Positions 50,140-59,700 of a stretch of DNA of 64,000 nt are shown one piece after another. Below the pieces are notes generated by a model. That model saw only the letters and a program-made list of their open reading frames with translations, was not told the origin of the DNA and did no database searches. How positions within the stretch are numbered: position 1 is the first letter of the stretch; each line of letters opens with the position of its first letter. Position numbers and translations under genes: made by a program. This DNA is from Kitasatospora sp. MAP5-34 (GTDB taxonomy: Bacteria; Actinomycetota; Actinomycetes; Streptomycetales; Streptomycetaceae): assembly GCF_029894335.1 (NCBI RefSeq), contig NZ_JARXZC010000013.1:1-64000 (forward strand), written 5' to 3'.

Positions 50140-50619
50140 ATGTACGGCGGCGGGATGCACGGCGGCGGAGTGCACGGCGGCTGGGGCTGGTTGGCGGCGG
50201 GGCTCGTGGTGGCCATCGCCCTGGCGGCGGCGGCGCTGCGCAGCCGGACCCGGCCGGAACAGCCCGCCCGGCCACCGGCCGGACCGGACCGCCCGCGCCC
50301 GACCGGACGCGGCCCGGCCGCCCGGGAGGTCTGGTGGGCCGAGGTCCCGTTCGAGGACGGCCCGGGGGCGAAGGACCGGCCCTGCCTGGTGTTGCGGGTG
50401 AACGGACGTACCGCGACCGTCGTCAAGATCACCAGCAAGCACCACGCCGAACGGCCCGGCGTGCTCGCCCTCCCGCCCGGCTCGGTCGGCGACCGGCAGG
50501 GCCGGACCAGCTGGCTGGAGACGGACGAGCTGCGCGAGGTACCGCTCGCCGACTTCCGTCGGAGGGTCGGGCCGCTGGACGAAGGGACCTGGGCGCGAGC
50601 TCAGCGCGAGCTGCGGTAG
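50140..50619 (+). CDS. PemK/MazF-like domain protein with an N-terminal membrane helix, 159 aa
   Basis: The first 14 residues are Met/Gly/His-rich (MYGGGMHGGGVHGG), then one membrane helix (WLAAGLVVAIALAAAAL) and an Arg/Pro-rich linker. The C-terminal 95 residues fit a PemK/MazF-like beta barrel (VWWAEVPFEDGPGAKDRPCL, VVKITSKHH, SWLETDELREV). PemK-type toxins are ribonucleases, but a membrane-tethered form without an adjacent antitoxin is unlikely to be a classical TA toxin. The ATG at 50140 follows AAGGAGAG. Confidence 0.75.
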   Translation: MYGGGMHGGGVHGGWGWLAAGLVVAIALAAAALRSRTRPEQPARPPAGPDRPRPTGRGPAAREVWWAEVPFEDGPGAKDRPCLVLRVNGRTATVVKITSKHHAERPGVLALPPGSVGDRQGRTSWLETDELREVPLADFRRRVGPLDEGTWARAQRELR

Positions 50620-50631
50620 CCCGTACTACCT

Positions 50632-50706
50632 GGGGGCGCGAGGAACTGCGCGAGATCGGAAGCTGCGGGTCGGTGCCTTCCGGTTTCGCGCAGTTTCTCG
50701 CGCCCC
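50632..50706. repeat. Dispersed GC-rich palindromic repeat, copy beside cysM
   Basis: GGGGGCGCGAGGAACTGCGC at the left is complementary to GCGCAGTTTCTCGCGCCCC at the right, and an inner stem pairs CGGAAG with CTTCCG. It lies between convergent genes (the PemK-like protein and cysM) and forms a 75-bp hairpin. Confidence 0.8.
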
Positions 50707-50734
50707 TGTTCGTGGTTGCCCACTCGGTAAAGCC

Positions 50735-51757
<1,023 letters not shown>

Positions 51758-52036
51758 TTAGACCGAACCGCCGGCCACTGCCGGGAGGATGGTGACGCTG
51801 TCGCCGTCGGCCAGGGCGGTGGTGACGCCGTTCAGGAAGCGGACGTCCTCGTCGTTCAGGTAGACGTTGACGAAGCGGCGCAGCTCGCCGGCGTCCAGCA
51901 GGCGGGCGGCGATGCCCGGGTGGCGGACGTCGAGGTCGGCGAAGAGTTCCTCAAGGTTGCTGCCGGTACCCTCGACGGCCTTCTGGCCGTCGGTGTAGGT
52001 ACGGAGGATCGTCGGGATGCGGACCTCGATGGCCAT
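51758..52036 (-). CDS. cysO: CysO, MoaD/ThiS-family sulfur carrier, 92 aa
   Basis: Ubiquitin-fold protein that carries sulfur as a C-terminal thiocarboxylate for CysM. The beta-grasp is visible: IEVRIPTILRTYTDGQKAVE and VNVYLNDEDVRFLNG. It ends AVAGGSV, so the Gly-Gly is followed by two extra residues that must be removed before activation, plausibly by the JAMM protease Mec encoded just upstream. The ATG at 52036 follows GGAG. Confidence 0.92.
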   Translation of the reverse strand: MAIEVRIPTILRTYTDGQKAVEGTGSNLEELFADLDVRHPGIAARLLDAGELRRFVNVYLNDEDVRFLNGVTTALADGDSVTILPAVAGGSV

Positions 52037-52132
52037 GACTGCGCTCCTGTGGAGTGGTTTCGGGTGGCCGCAGGGCGCGGCTCGGGAGGAAGAGCGGTCC
52101 CCGGTGAGGGGGCGGGCGGGCGACGCCGAGGT

Positions 52133-52249
52133 TCAGCGGGCGCCGGCGGTGCCGGGACAGCTGGCACCGGCGAGCCGGCACAGGTCAATGTGCAGGCGCG
52201 CCACGAGGCGGTTGCCTGGGGCCTGAGTGCTCACATCGACGGAACGCAT
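52133..52249 (-). CDS. Putative cysteine-metabolism leader peptide, 38 aa
   Basis: Sequence type RLVARLHIDLCRLAGASC is that of the small leader peptides found in front of sulfur and cysteine genes in Streptomyces. It has Cys codons at two positions near the end. The ATG at 52249 is leaderless: TACGAT ends six bases upstream and no ribosome site is present. It lies 97 bp before cysO on the same strand. Inference: ribosome stalling at the Cys codons controls cysO-cysM by attenuation. Confidence 0.7.
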   Translation of the reverse strand: MRSVDVSTQAPGNRLVARLHIDLCRLAGASCPGTAGAR

Positions 52250-52333
52250 GGGCTCATCGTATAGATTCCCGCCCCCGCCCCGACATCTATGTCTCGCCAT
52301 CCGGATGGATCTGTCTCCCCCAGTGGGATCAGC

Positions 52334-52368
52334 GGGCCCGCCGACCGCCGCTCGGGCGGTCGGCGGCC
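52334..52368 (-). terminator. Terminator after mec
   Basis: A stem of at least 10 bp (GCCGACCGCC with GGCGGTCGGC) with further G-C pairs beyond it lies about 20 bp after the mec stop, before the leader-peptide promoter. Confidence 0.65.
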
Positions 52369-52387
52369 CTGCGGACACCCGCTCTGA

Positions 52388-52819
52388 TCAGGGCTGGTAC
52401 GCCTCGACGACCTCGACGTCTTCCTCGGTGATCTCGCCGTCCACGATTCGGTACGAGCGGAACTGGAAGGCGTCCTCCGGGCCCGTCCCCTCCGCCGTGG
52501 AGACCAGGACGTAGTGCGCGAACGGCTCGGAGGCGTAGCTGACGTCGGTGCGCGAGGGGTACGCCTCGGTCGCGGTGTGCGAGTGGTAGACGATCACCGG
52601 CTCCTCGTCACGGTCGTCCAACTCGCGGTAGAGCTTCAGCAGGTCACCGGAGTCGAACTCGTAAAAGGTCGGCGAGCGGGCCGCGTTGAGCATCGGGATG
52701 AACCGCTCGGGGCGGCCGGTGCCCGCCGGTCCCGCGACCATGCCGCAGGCTTCGTCCGGGTGGTCGGCACGGGCGTGGGCGACGATCGCGTCGTGCAACT
52801 CTCGGGTGATGGTCAGCAT
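52388..52819 (-). CDS. mec: Mec, JAMM/MPN metalloprotease for CysO-cysteine, 143 aa
   Basis: Releases cysteine from the CysO-cysteine adduct. The JAMM zinc motif is complete: HPDEACGMVAG supplies the Glu, and VYHSHTATEAYPSRTD supplies His-x-His and Asp (HSH, seven residues, Ser, two residues, Asp). The ATG at 52819 has TATCCT ending six bases upstream and no ribosome site, so it is leaderless. It is followed by a terminator and the cysteine leader, so it is transcribed apart from cysO-cysM. Confidence 0.92.
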   Translation of the reverse strand: MLTITRELHDAIVAHARADHPDEACGMVAGPAGTGRPERFIPMLNAARSPTFYEFDSGDLLKLYRELDDRDEEPVIVYHSHTATEAYPSRTDVSYASEPFAHYVLVSTAEGTGPEDAFQFRSYRIVDGEITEEDVEVVEAYQP

Positions 52820-52879
52820 GCGGTCAGGATAGCCACGGGCCGCCGCCCGCCCGAGGAGTGGCTCCGGCGGTGGCCCGGT

Positions 52880-54322
52880 TCAGTGGCCGGACTTCGCGCG
52901 CAGGTGGTCGTGGGCCACACCGTGGACGGCCTCCGGCCGGCGGCGCTTGAGCACCTGGAAGCCGATCACCAGCAGCACGGCCCAGACCGGGAAGACGTAC
53001 AGCGAGATCCGGTTGTCGGGGTCGAAGGCGATCAGCACGACGACCAGCCCGAGGAAGGCGAGCGCGGCCCAGCTGACCCAGGGGCCGCCGGGGGCCTTGA
53101 AGGTCGGCGCCGGAAGGTGCCCGGCGCGCCAGGCGGCGCGGTAACGGAGCTGGCAGATCAGGATGATCGCCCAGGTCCAGATGCCGCAGACGGTGGCGAC
53201 CGAGGTGACGTACGTGAACGCCTTGCCGGGGGCGACGTAGTTGAGCAGCACGCCGACGCCCATCAGCAGCGCGGAGACGGTGATCGCCAGGGCCGGGCTC
53301 TGGTGCCGGTTCAACTTGGTCACGCTGCCGGGCGCCTGGCCGCGCAGCGCCAGGTCGCGGAGCATCCGGCCGGTGGAGTACATGCCCGAGTTGCAGGAGG
53401 AGAGCGCGGCGGTGAGCACCACGAAGTTGATGATGCCGGCCGCCGCCGGGATGCCGATCTTGCCGAAGGCGGCCACGAACGGGCTGACCCCGGGCTTGAA
53501 CTCCGTCCACGGGACGAGGCAGAGGATGATCGTCAGCGAGCCGATGTAGAACAGCACGATGCGCAGCGGCAGGGTGTTGATGGCCCGGGGCAGGGTCTTC
53601 GCGGGGTTCTCGCTCTCCCCCGCCGTGACGCCGACCAGTTCGACGCCGAGGTAGGCGAACATCACGATCTGAAGGGTCATCAGGGTCGAGCCGATGCCCT
53701 TGGGGAAGAACCCGCCGTCCTGCCAGAGGTGGGTGACGGAGGCGGTGTCACCGGCCTTGCTGAAGCCCAGCGTCAGCACGCCGATGCCGATCAGGATCAT
53801 GCCGAGGATCGCGGTCACCTTGACCATCGAGAACCAGAACTCGATCTCGCCGAAGAGCTTCACCGAGATCAGGTTGGCGGCGTAGAGGATCACCAGGAAC
53901 ACCAGCGCGCTGAGCCACTGCGGGATGCCGGGCGCCCAGTATTTGACGTACACGGCGGCGGCGGTGGTCTCGGCCATTCCGGTGACGACCCAGAACAGCC
54001 AGTACGTCCAGCCGGTCACGAAGCCCGCGAACGGGCCGAGGAACTCGCGGGCGTACTCGGCGAAGCTGCCGGTGACCGGTCGGTAGGTGAGCAGTTCGCC
54101 CAGTGCCCGCATGATCGCGAAGATCACCACGCCGGCCACCGCGTAGCTGAGGATCAGGCTGGGGCCGGCCTTGGAGATCGCGGTGCCCGCGCCGAGGAAG
54201 AGGCCGGTGCCGATGGCGCCGCCGATCGCGATCATCTGGATCTGGCGGCTGCCCAGACCCCGGGCGTAGCCCTCGTCGTCCGGCGTGGTCTCGACCACCT
54301 CGTCGTACATCTGATCGGCCAT
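52880..54322 (-). CDS. Amino acid permease (APC superfamily), 480 aa
   Basis: Twelve membrane segments with the APC signature IQMIAIGGAIGTGLFLGAG and the unwound-helix motif of the AAT family. The substrate is unknown; GabP/RocE/ProY-type proteins carry neutral or basic amino acids. The C-terminus ends with HDHLRAKSGH. The ATG at 54322 follows GAGGA; the start at 54385 is rejected. It is one gene between mec and DUF2017, each in the same direction but spaced apart. Confidence 0.9.
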   Translation of the reverse strand: MADQMYDEVVETTPDDEGYARGLGSRQIQMIAIGGAIGTGLFLGAGTAISKAGPSLILSYAVAGVVIFAIMRALGELLTYRPVTGSFAEYAREFLGPFAGFVTGWTYWLFWVVTGMAETTAAAVYVKYWAPGIPQWLSALVFLVILYAANLISVKLFGEIEFWFSMVKVTAILGMILIGIGVLTLGFSKAGDTASVTHLWQDGGFFPKGIGSTLMTLQIVMFAYLGVELVGVTAGESENPAKTLPRAINTLPLRIVLFYIGSLTIILCLVPWTEFKPGVSPFVAAFGKIGIPAAAGIINFVVLTAALSSCNSGMYSTGRMLRDLALRGQAPGSVTKLNRHQSPALAITVSALLMGVGVLLNYVAPGKAFTYVTSVATVCGIWTWAIILICQLRYRAAWRAGHLPAPTFKAPGGPWVSWAALAFLGLVVVLIAFDPDNRISLYVFPVWAVLLVIGFQVLKRRRPEAVHGVAHDHLRAKSGH

Positions 54323-54488
54323 GGGCACCGTCCTCGCAGTCGTGGGGTGAGGAAGTCGTACCACGCTGTAACCGGTCAGCGGCATGCATCTGAGCGTTAT
54401 TTGAGCATGTCATGTGGGGGTTAGGGCGATATGCCGGAAACGCCCCGACCCCTGCCCACATGCTGGACAGGGGCCGGTGGTTGGACCT

Positions 54489-55064
54489 TTAGTCCGTCAT
54501 CGCCTCGATCAGCGACTCCTGCATCCCGCCGAGCCACAGGTACGCCATGACCAGGGGCTTGCGCGGGTCGCTGTCGGGCAGGCCGTACAGGCCCTCCTCG
54601 TCCTCCTCGGTGATCTCCAGGCGCGCGCCGAGCGTCAGCCGGAGGTCGTTCAGCGCGCCGAGCCAGCGCAGGCAGTCGCCGGGCGCCACCTTCAGCGCCC
54701 CACCCTCCCCGCCCAGCTCGTCCAGCGCCCGGATCACGCTCAGCGCGTCGTCGCGCTTGCGCGCCCGCAGGTCCAGCTCGGTGTAGCGGCGGAACTCACT
54801 CGCCAGCTCCTTGGTCTGCGGGTCCACCGCCTCCCCCGGCTCGCCGTACGCGTCCGGGAAGAGCCGGGCCAGCGCGGGGTCGCTGGGCGCCTCGCTCGGC
54901 CCCTCCGCGAACAGCGCGGCCAACGGGTCGTCACTCTCCGCCCCCGGGCCCGGCCCGATCAGCTCCAGCATCTGCACCTCGAGCGAGCGCAGGATGGACG
55001 CCTCCAGCTCGTCCAGTGCGATCGCCGCACTGCCGCCGCCGGCGCTCTCGAACAACCCAGCCAT
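54489..55064 (-). CDS. DUF2017 protein, 191 aa
   Basis: Helical protein with an acidic middle (PGAESDDPLAALF) and the family core ELASEFRRYTELDLRARKRD and DCLRWLGALNDLRLTLGARL. From memory DUF2017 genes usually follow clpS in actinobacteria, as here; a role with ClpS/ClpP is possible but unproven. The ATG at 55064 has no clear ribosome site. Downstream, GACCCCTGCCC and GGACAGGGGCC around 54448-54474 form an imperfect hairpin that may end the clpS-DUF2017 transcript. Confidence 0.85.
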   Translation of the reverse strand: MAGLFESAGGGSAAIALDELEASILRSLEVQMLELIGPGPGAESDDPLAALFAEGPSEAPSDPALARLFPDAYGEPGEAVDPQTKELASEFRRYTELDLRARKRDDALSVIRALDELGGEGGALKVAPGDCLRWLGALNDLRLTLGARLEITEEDEEGLYGLPDSDPRKPLVMAYLWLGGMQESLIEAMTD

Positions 55065-55165
55065 GAGTCTCAGTCAGCCCGTCTTCGTCGATTGGTACTT
55101 CGGTCCCGCGGTCGCCGGGTCCGGCAGTCGTCAGGTCTCAGCCGTCAGGTCTCAGTCGTCACGTC

Positions 55166-55459
55166 TCAGTCGTGCTGGAGCGTCGCCCACAGCCCGTAGC
55201 CGTGCATCGCCTGGACGTCCCGCTCCATCTCCTCGCGCGATCCGCTGGAGACCACGGCGCGCCCCTTGGAGTGCACCTCCATCATCAGCGTCCTGGCCTT
55301 CTCCTTCGGGTAGCCGAAGTAGGCCTGGAAGACGTACTGAACGTAACTCATCAGGTTGACCGCATCGTTGTGCACGATGGTCACCCAGGGTGTGTCCGGC
55401 TCCACCACCGGAAGGCCTTCGACCTCCGGGCGCTCGATCTCCACGGGCGCGACACTCAC
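55166..55459 (-). CDS. clpS: ClpS adaptor, 97 aa
   Basis: Delivers N-degron substrates to the Clp protease. The actinobacterial ClpS pattern is present: [20 protein letters not shown] with the Asn-Asp pocket, and [20 protein letters not shown]. The GTG at 55459 has GAGGAG upstream; the start at 55498 is less likely. Its stop codon lies within a 14-bp tandem repeat (three units, GTCAGGTCTCAGTC type, at 55130-55171) that separates it from DUF2017. Confidence 0.93.
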   Translation of the reverse strand: MSVAPVEIERPEVEGLPVVEPDTPWVTIVHNDAVNLMSYVQYVFQAYFGYPKEKARTLMMEVHSKGRAVVSSGSREEMERDVQAMHGYGLWATLQHD

Positions 55460-55636
55460 GGCTGACACTCCTCGCTGGGCACGGATTCCGTCTCTCATGC
55501 TTCCATCCGGGCGACCTGCGAGCCAATCCGGGTCCGGACCGGCCCGGCGACGCCCGGAGAGCGACCTGACAACACTCCGGGCGGATCCCCAGAAGAAATC
55601 GTCACTCTGACGCTAAGTGGTAGTAGCATCATCCCC

Positions 55637-56971
55637 ATGGACGCCACCACCGCGCGCCGTTCGACCGCGCTGCTCACCGACCGTTACGAGCTCACCATGC
55701 TGCAGGCCGCGCTGCGCAGCGGCGCCGCGCACCGCCGCTCGGTCTTCGAGGTCTTCACCCGACGGCTGCCGAACGGCCGCCGTTACGGCGTGGTCGCCGG
55801 GACCGGACGGGTGCTGGACGCGGTCGAGGACTTCCGCTTCACCACGCCGCAGCTGGACTGGCTGGCCGACCAGCACGTGGTCGACGAGGACACGCTGCGC
55901 TTCCTGGCCGACTACCGCTTCACCGGCGACATCCACGGCTATGCCGAGGGCGAGGTCTACTTCCCCGGTTCGCCGCTGCTGACGGTCGAGGGCAGCTTCG
56001 CCGAGGCGGTGATCCTGGAGACGGTCATCCTGTCGATCCTCAACCACGACTCGGCGATCGCCGCCGCCGCCTCCCGGATGACCAGCGCGGCCGGGGAGCG
56101 CCCCTGCATCGAGATGGGCGCCCGCCGGGCCCACGAGGGCGCCGCCGTGGCGGCCGCCCGCGCGGCGTACATCGCGGGCTTCGCCGCCACCTCCGACCTG
56201 GAGGCCGGCTTCACCCACGGCATCCCGACCCGAGGTACGGCCGCACACGCCTTCACCCTGGTGCACGACACCGAGCGGGACGCCTTCACCGCCCAGATCG
56301 ACTCGATGGGCCGGGGCACCACCTTGCTGATCGACACCTACGACCTCGCCGAGGCCGTCCGTACCGCCGTCGAGGTGGCGGGCCCGACACTGGGCGCCGT
56401 CCGGATCGACTCCGGCGACCTCACCCTCCTCGCCCACCGCGTCCGCCGGCAGCTGGACGACCTCGGGGCCGACAAGACCCGGATCATCGTCACCTCGGAC
56501 CTGGACGAGTACGCCATCGCCGCGCTCGCCGCAGCCCCGGTCGACGGGTACGGGGTCGGCACCAGCCTGGTCACCGGCAGCGGCCACCCGACCTGCGCGA
56601 TGGTCTACAAGCTGGTCGCCCGGGCCACCGCGCCCGACGGGTCGCTGCTGCCGGTCGCCAAGCGCTCGGCGGGGGCCAAGTCCAGTGTGGGCGGCCGGAA
56701 GTGGGCCGCCCGCCCGCTCGACGCGGACGGCGTCGCCGAGGCCGAGGTGGTCGGCACCGGACCGGTGCCGGAGGAGCTGGTGCCGCACCTGCTGCACGTG
56801 CCGCTGATCAGCGGGGGCGAGGTGGTCGGGCGCGAGCCGCTCAGCGCGGCGCGCGAGCGGCACCTGCGGGCGCGGGCCGCCCTGCCGCTGTCGGCCACCC
56901 AGCTCTCCAAGGGCGAGCCGGTGCTCGGCACCGAACTCCGGATCGCCGCCACCGAAGGGGTTCCCGCCTGA
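55637..56971 (+). CDS. pncB: Nicotinate phosphoribosyltransferase, 444 aa
   Basis: Makes nicotinate mononucleotide from nicotinate and PRPP in NAD salvage. Motifs: LLTDRYELTMLQAAL at the N-terminus, FEVFTRRLPNGRRYGV, GARRAHEGAAVAAA, VRIDSGDLTLLA and GVGTSLVTG (PRPP/phosphate loop). The ATG at 55637 has no ribosome site; TAGCAT ends seven bases upstream, so the mRNA is likely leaderless. The nicotinamidase gene follows on the same strand after 104 bp, giving a two-step salvage pair. Confidence 0.95.
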   Translation: MDATTARRSTALLTDRYELTMLQAALRSGAAHRRSVFEVFTRRLPNGRRYGVVAGTGRVLDAVEDFRFTTPQLDWLADQHVVDEDTLRFLADYRFTGDIHGYAEGEVYFPGSPLLTVEGSFAEAVILETVILSILNHDSAIAAAASRMTSAAGERPCIEMGARRAHEGAAVAAARAAYIAGFAATSDLEAGFTHGIPTRGTAAHAFTLVHDTERDAFTAQIDSMGRGTTLLIDTYDLAEAVRTAVEVAGPTLGAVRIDSGDLTLLAHRVRRQLDDLGADKTRIIVTSDLDEYAIAALAAAPVDGYGVGTSLVTGSGHPTCAMVYKLVARATAPDGSLLPVAKRSAGAKSSVGGRKWAARPLDADGVAEAEVVGTGPVPEELVPHLLHVPLISGGEVVGREPLSAARERHLRARAALPLSATQLSKGEPVLGTELRIAATEGVPA

Positions 56972-57075
56972 ACCGGTAGCCGCCCGGCCCCTTCCGCCTA
57001 CGCGCGTCACTCCCTAGAGTTGCCACCACCAACCCCCGCCCCTCCCACCCACCGCTACGACCAAGGACACACCCC

Positions 57076-57666
57076 ATGCACCGGGCACTCATCGTCGTCG
57101 ACGTGCAGAACGACTTCTGCGAGGGCGGCAGCCTCGCCGTCGCCGGCGGCGCCGAGGTCGCCGCCGCGATCACCGACCTGATCGCCGAGTCCGCCGCCGG
57201 GTACGCCCACATCCTCGCCACCCGGGACCACCACATCGACCCGGGCGGGCACTTCTCGGCCGAACCGGACTACGTCGCCTCCTGGCCGGCCCACTGCGTC
57301 GCGGGTACCGAGGGCGTCGGCTTCCACCCGAACTTCGCCCCGTCCGTCACCACCGGCGCCATCGAGGCGGTCTTCGACAAGGGCGCGTACTCCGCCGCCT
57401 ACAGCGGCTTCGAGGGCACCGACGAGAACGGCGAGTCGATGGCCGGCTGGCTGCGCGCCCGGGACGTCACCGAGGTGGACGTGGTCGGCATCGCCACCGA
57501 CCACTGCGTCCGGGCCACCGCGCTGGACGCCGCCCGCGAGGGGTTCACCACCCGCGTGCTGCTCGACCTCACCGCCGGGGTGGCCGCCGCGACCACCGAG
57601 GCCGCGCTGGCCGAACTGGCGGCGGCAGGAGTCGAGTTGACCGGCACTCCGGTCGTCCGGAGCTGA
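57076..57666 (+). CDS. pncA: Nicotinamidase, 196 aa
   Basis: Hydrolyses nicotinamide to nicotinate, the substrate of the PncB made by the gene upstream. Catalytic triad: Asp in IVVDVQNDFCEGG, Lys in FDKGAYSAAYSG, Cys in GIATDHCVRATALD; metal ligands Asp/His are in RDHHIDPGGHF. The ATG at 57076 follows AAGGA at a rather long spacing. Length is normal. Confidence 0.95.
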   Translation: MHRALIVVDVQNDFCEGGSLAVAGGAEVAAAITDLIAESAAGYAHILATRDHHIDPGGHFSAEPDYVASWPAHCVAGTEGVGFHPNFAPSVTTGAIEAVFDKGAYSAAYSGFEGTDENGESMAGWLRARDVTEVDVVGIATDHCVRATALDAAREGFTTRVLLDLTAGVAAATTEAALAELAAAGVELTGTPVVRS

Positions 57667-57710
57667 CCGGCCGAGCGGAGCCGACCAGGGCCGACCGGCC
57701 GCAGTGGTGC

Positions 57711-58772
57711 TCAGCGCTCGGTGACCAGCAGCCCGACCACGTCCGACCCGCCCGCGCGGAACGCCTCGCGCAGCTCGTCGCCGACCACGTCCGGCTCGGC
57801 GGCGATCCGCTGCCCCGACAGGTAGACCACCCGCACCCCCAGGAACTCCATCCGGTGCTGGCCGCCGCGCACCCAGGCGGCCTCGCCCTCGCTGACGCAG
57901 CGCAGCTCCGAGTCCACCTCCACCGCGACCCCGGCGGCCGGCCAGTACAGGTCGGGCACCGCGACATAGGTGCCGCCGCACATCCGCAGTTCGGGGCCGA
58001 CCAGCGGCTCCGGGAGCAGCCACTCGTCGACCAGCTCACCGATCCGCCCGAACACCGACTCCCGCTCCGCAGCGAGCAGTTCGTCCACCGCCGCCCGGAT
58101 CCGAGGCTCCGGCAACAGCCCGGCCTCGCCCAGCTCGGCGATCAACTCGCCCACTGTGCAGCCGGATTCCCCTCGGACCGGCTGCTCCGCCCGCGCCACC
58201 GCCCCCCGCGCCACCGCCTCGCCCAGCACCGCGCGCAGCAGCCCCGGCCCCAGCTCGCCGCTCTCGAAGGCACCCGCCTCCGCCCACTCGCGCAGCGCGT
58301 CGGCAACGGCCCGCGCCACCGGGGCGCAGGCCAGCCCGTGCACCGATCTGGCCTCCAACTCCCGTTCGGTACGCCGGATTCTGACCTCCCCCGCGTCCTT
58401 CAGCCGCCGCTGGCGGGGCACCAGGATCTCGACCTCGGTGACGGCGGGCAGCCGGGGCACCGAGGCGAAGCCGTACAGCGCCAGCGCGGCCGTGCCGGTG
58501 ATCACGGCACCCTCGCGGCGGCCCTCCTCCCGGCCGTCCTGCGCGGCGTAGAGCAGGGCCGCCCACATCCGCTGCTCGGGGGTCGGCTCACCGCCCTGCA
58601 GCAGGTAGACCCGGGGCAGCAGCCGCCGCCAGGGGCCACCCTGGCGGCAGTGTTCGCTGACCACCCGGGTCGGCACCCCCCGGGCGCGCAACTGGCTGGC
58701 GGTGATGACATTCTGCTGACGCTGTGCCAGCTCCTGCAGGGACGGGTGCGAGGAAGGAATCTGGTAGCTCAT
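57711..58772 (-). CDS. AbiEi-like winged-helix protein with a DUF559/Vsr-like C-terminal domain, 353 aa
   Basis: The N-terminus (QELAQRQQNVITASQLRARG, GGPWRRLLPRVYLLQGG) has the winged-helix and core layout of AbiEi-type antitoxin regulators. The C-terminus (VPDLYWPAAGVAVEVDSELR, HRMEFLGVRVVYLSGQRI) resembles DUF559, a PD-(D/E)xK/Vsr-type nuclease fold with the acidic VEVDSE motif. Such stand-alone proteins are common in actinobacteria; function is unknown and no AbiEii toxin is adjacent. The ATG at 58772 follows GGGGAGGG; a start at 58832 is less likely. Confidence 0.72.
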   Translation of the reverse strand: MSYQIPSSHPSLQELAQRQQNVITASQLRARGVPTRVVSEHCRQGGPWRRLLPRVYLLQGGEPTPEQRMWAALLYAAQDGREEGRREGAVITGTAALALYGFASVPRLPAVTEVEILVPRQRRLKDAGEVRIRRTERELEARSVHGLACAPVARAVADALREWAEAGAFESGELGPGLLRAVLGEAVARGAVARAEQPVRGESGCTVGELIAELGEAGLLPEPRIRAAVDELLAAERESVFGRIGELVDEWLLPEPLVGPELRMCGGTYVAVPDLYWPAAGVAVEVDSELRCVSEGEAAWVRGGQHRMEFLGVRVVYLSGQRIAAEPDVVGDELREAFRAGGSDVVGLLVTER

Positions 58773-59088
58773 GCCGACACCCTCCCCAAGAGCGCGGCCG
58801 CACCATCCCCGACCTGACGCACCGTTACCCAACCGTCGCGAAATCGGGATTGGCCCGCACTAAAGTCCTCATACCCTCACTCATTCGGCCTAACGGACCT
58901 TCATCCGATTGCCGGACTCAAGCCGTGCTCTGTCCATACCAGCCGATTTTTCTCAATTCGTCGGGGTCTCCGGACAGGCCAGTCGTACACCTCCGAACAG
59001 CATCGTCTGACCGAGAGTGACGAGTACCATACGGTGAAGCACCACCCTGGAGTCACAGTGGCCCCCCACGATTGCCTACGATCGCCTC
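58773..59088. other. 316-bp divergent intergenic region
   Basis: No gene is visible. On the plus strand TACGAT (59077-59082) lies six bases before the ATG at 59089 and is a likely -10 of a leaderless transcript. The promoter of the minus-strand gene is not clear. Confidence 0.4.
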
Positions 59089-59667
59089 ATGTCACGTGAC
59101 GACTCCACCGGCCTGCGTGCCGCCCAACTGCGTCTCGGCCGCCTGCCCGGCTACGTCCGCCAACCGGACCTGGCCCGCCGCAACGGCGAGGACGGCCACA
59201 CGTACAAGAAGGGCTGGGAGGTCCGCTTCACCGCGCGGAACGAACAGGAGATAGCGGAGATCCGCGAGGTGGTGATCGCTGCGGGCTTCGCCCCGGCGCG
59301 GCCGTTCTTCAAGGGCCACCAGCTGATCCAGCCGGTCTACGGGATAGCCGCCGTGCAGGCCTACCTGGCCGCGCGGGAGGCGGTCGAGGAACTCGCCCGC
59401 ACCCGCCGCAGCAGACCCGTCGGGCCGACCGATCCCGCCGCCCCCGGCGTTCCCGCCCCTACCGTGCTGCCGGAGCAGTCCCACCCCGAACGGACCCACG
59501 CCGAGCAGCGCGCCGCCGCTGCCTCAACTGCCTCAACCGCCTCAACTGCCGCTTCGGCCGCGGCTTCGGCCGCCTCGGTGGCCGCCGCGTCCGCCGTCAC
59601 CGCACAGCGCGCGCGGTGCGGCGCCGAGCGCTCGGTCGGCGCACCGCCCGCCGGCCGCACCGCCTGA
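59089..59667 (+). CDS. Hypothetical protein with Ala/Ser/Thr-rich tail, 192 aa
   Basis: The first 100 residues look folded (YKKGWEVRFTARNEQEIAEI, GHQLIQPVYGIAAVQAYLAA). The last 90 residues are low complexity with an Ala/Ser/Thr run (ASTASTASTAASAAASAAS) encoded by degenerate tandem DNA. There is no signal peptide. I do not recognise the family. The ATG at 59089 lacks a ribosome site but has TACGAT six bases upstream. Confidence 0.65.
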   Translation: MSRDDSTGLRAAQLRLGRLPGYVRQPDLARRNGEDGHTYKKGWEVRFTARNEQEIAEIREVVIAAGFAPARPFFKGHQLIQPVYGIAAVQAYLAAREAVEELARTRRSRPVGPTDPAAPGVPAPTVLPEQSHPERTHAEQRAAAASTASTASTAASAAASAASVAAASAVTAQRARCGAERSVGAPPAGRTA

Positions 59668-59700
59668 AAGCGCGGACCGGAAAAGGCCGGAAGAGGTAGG

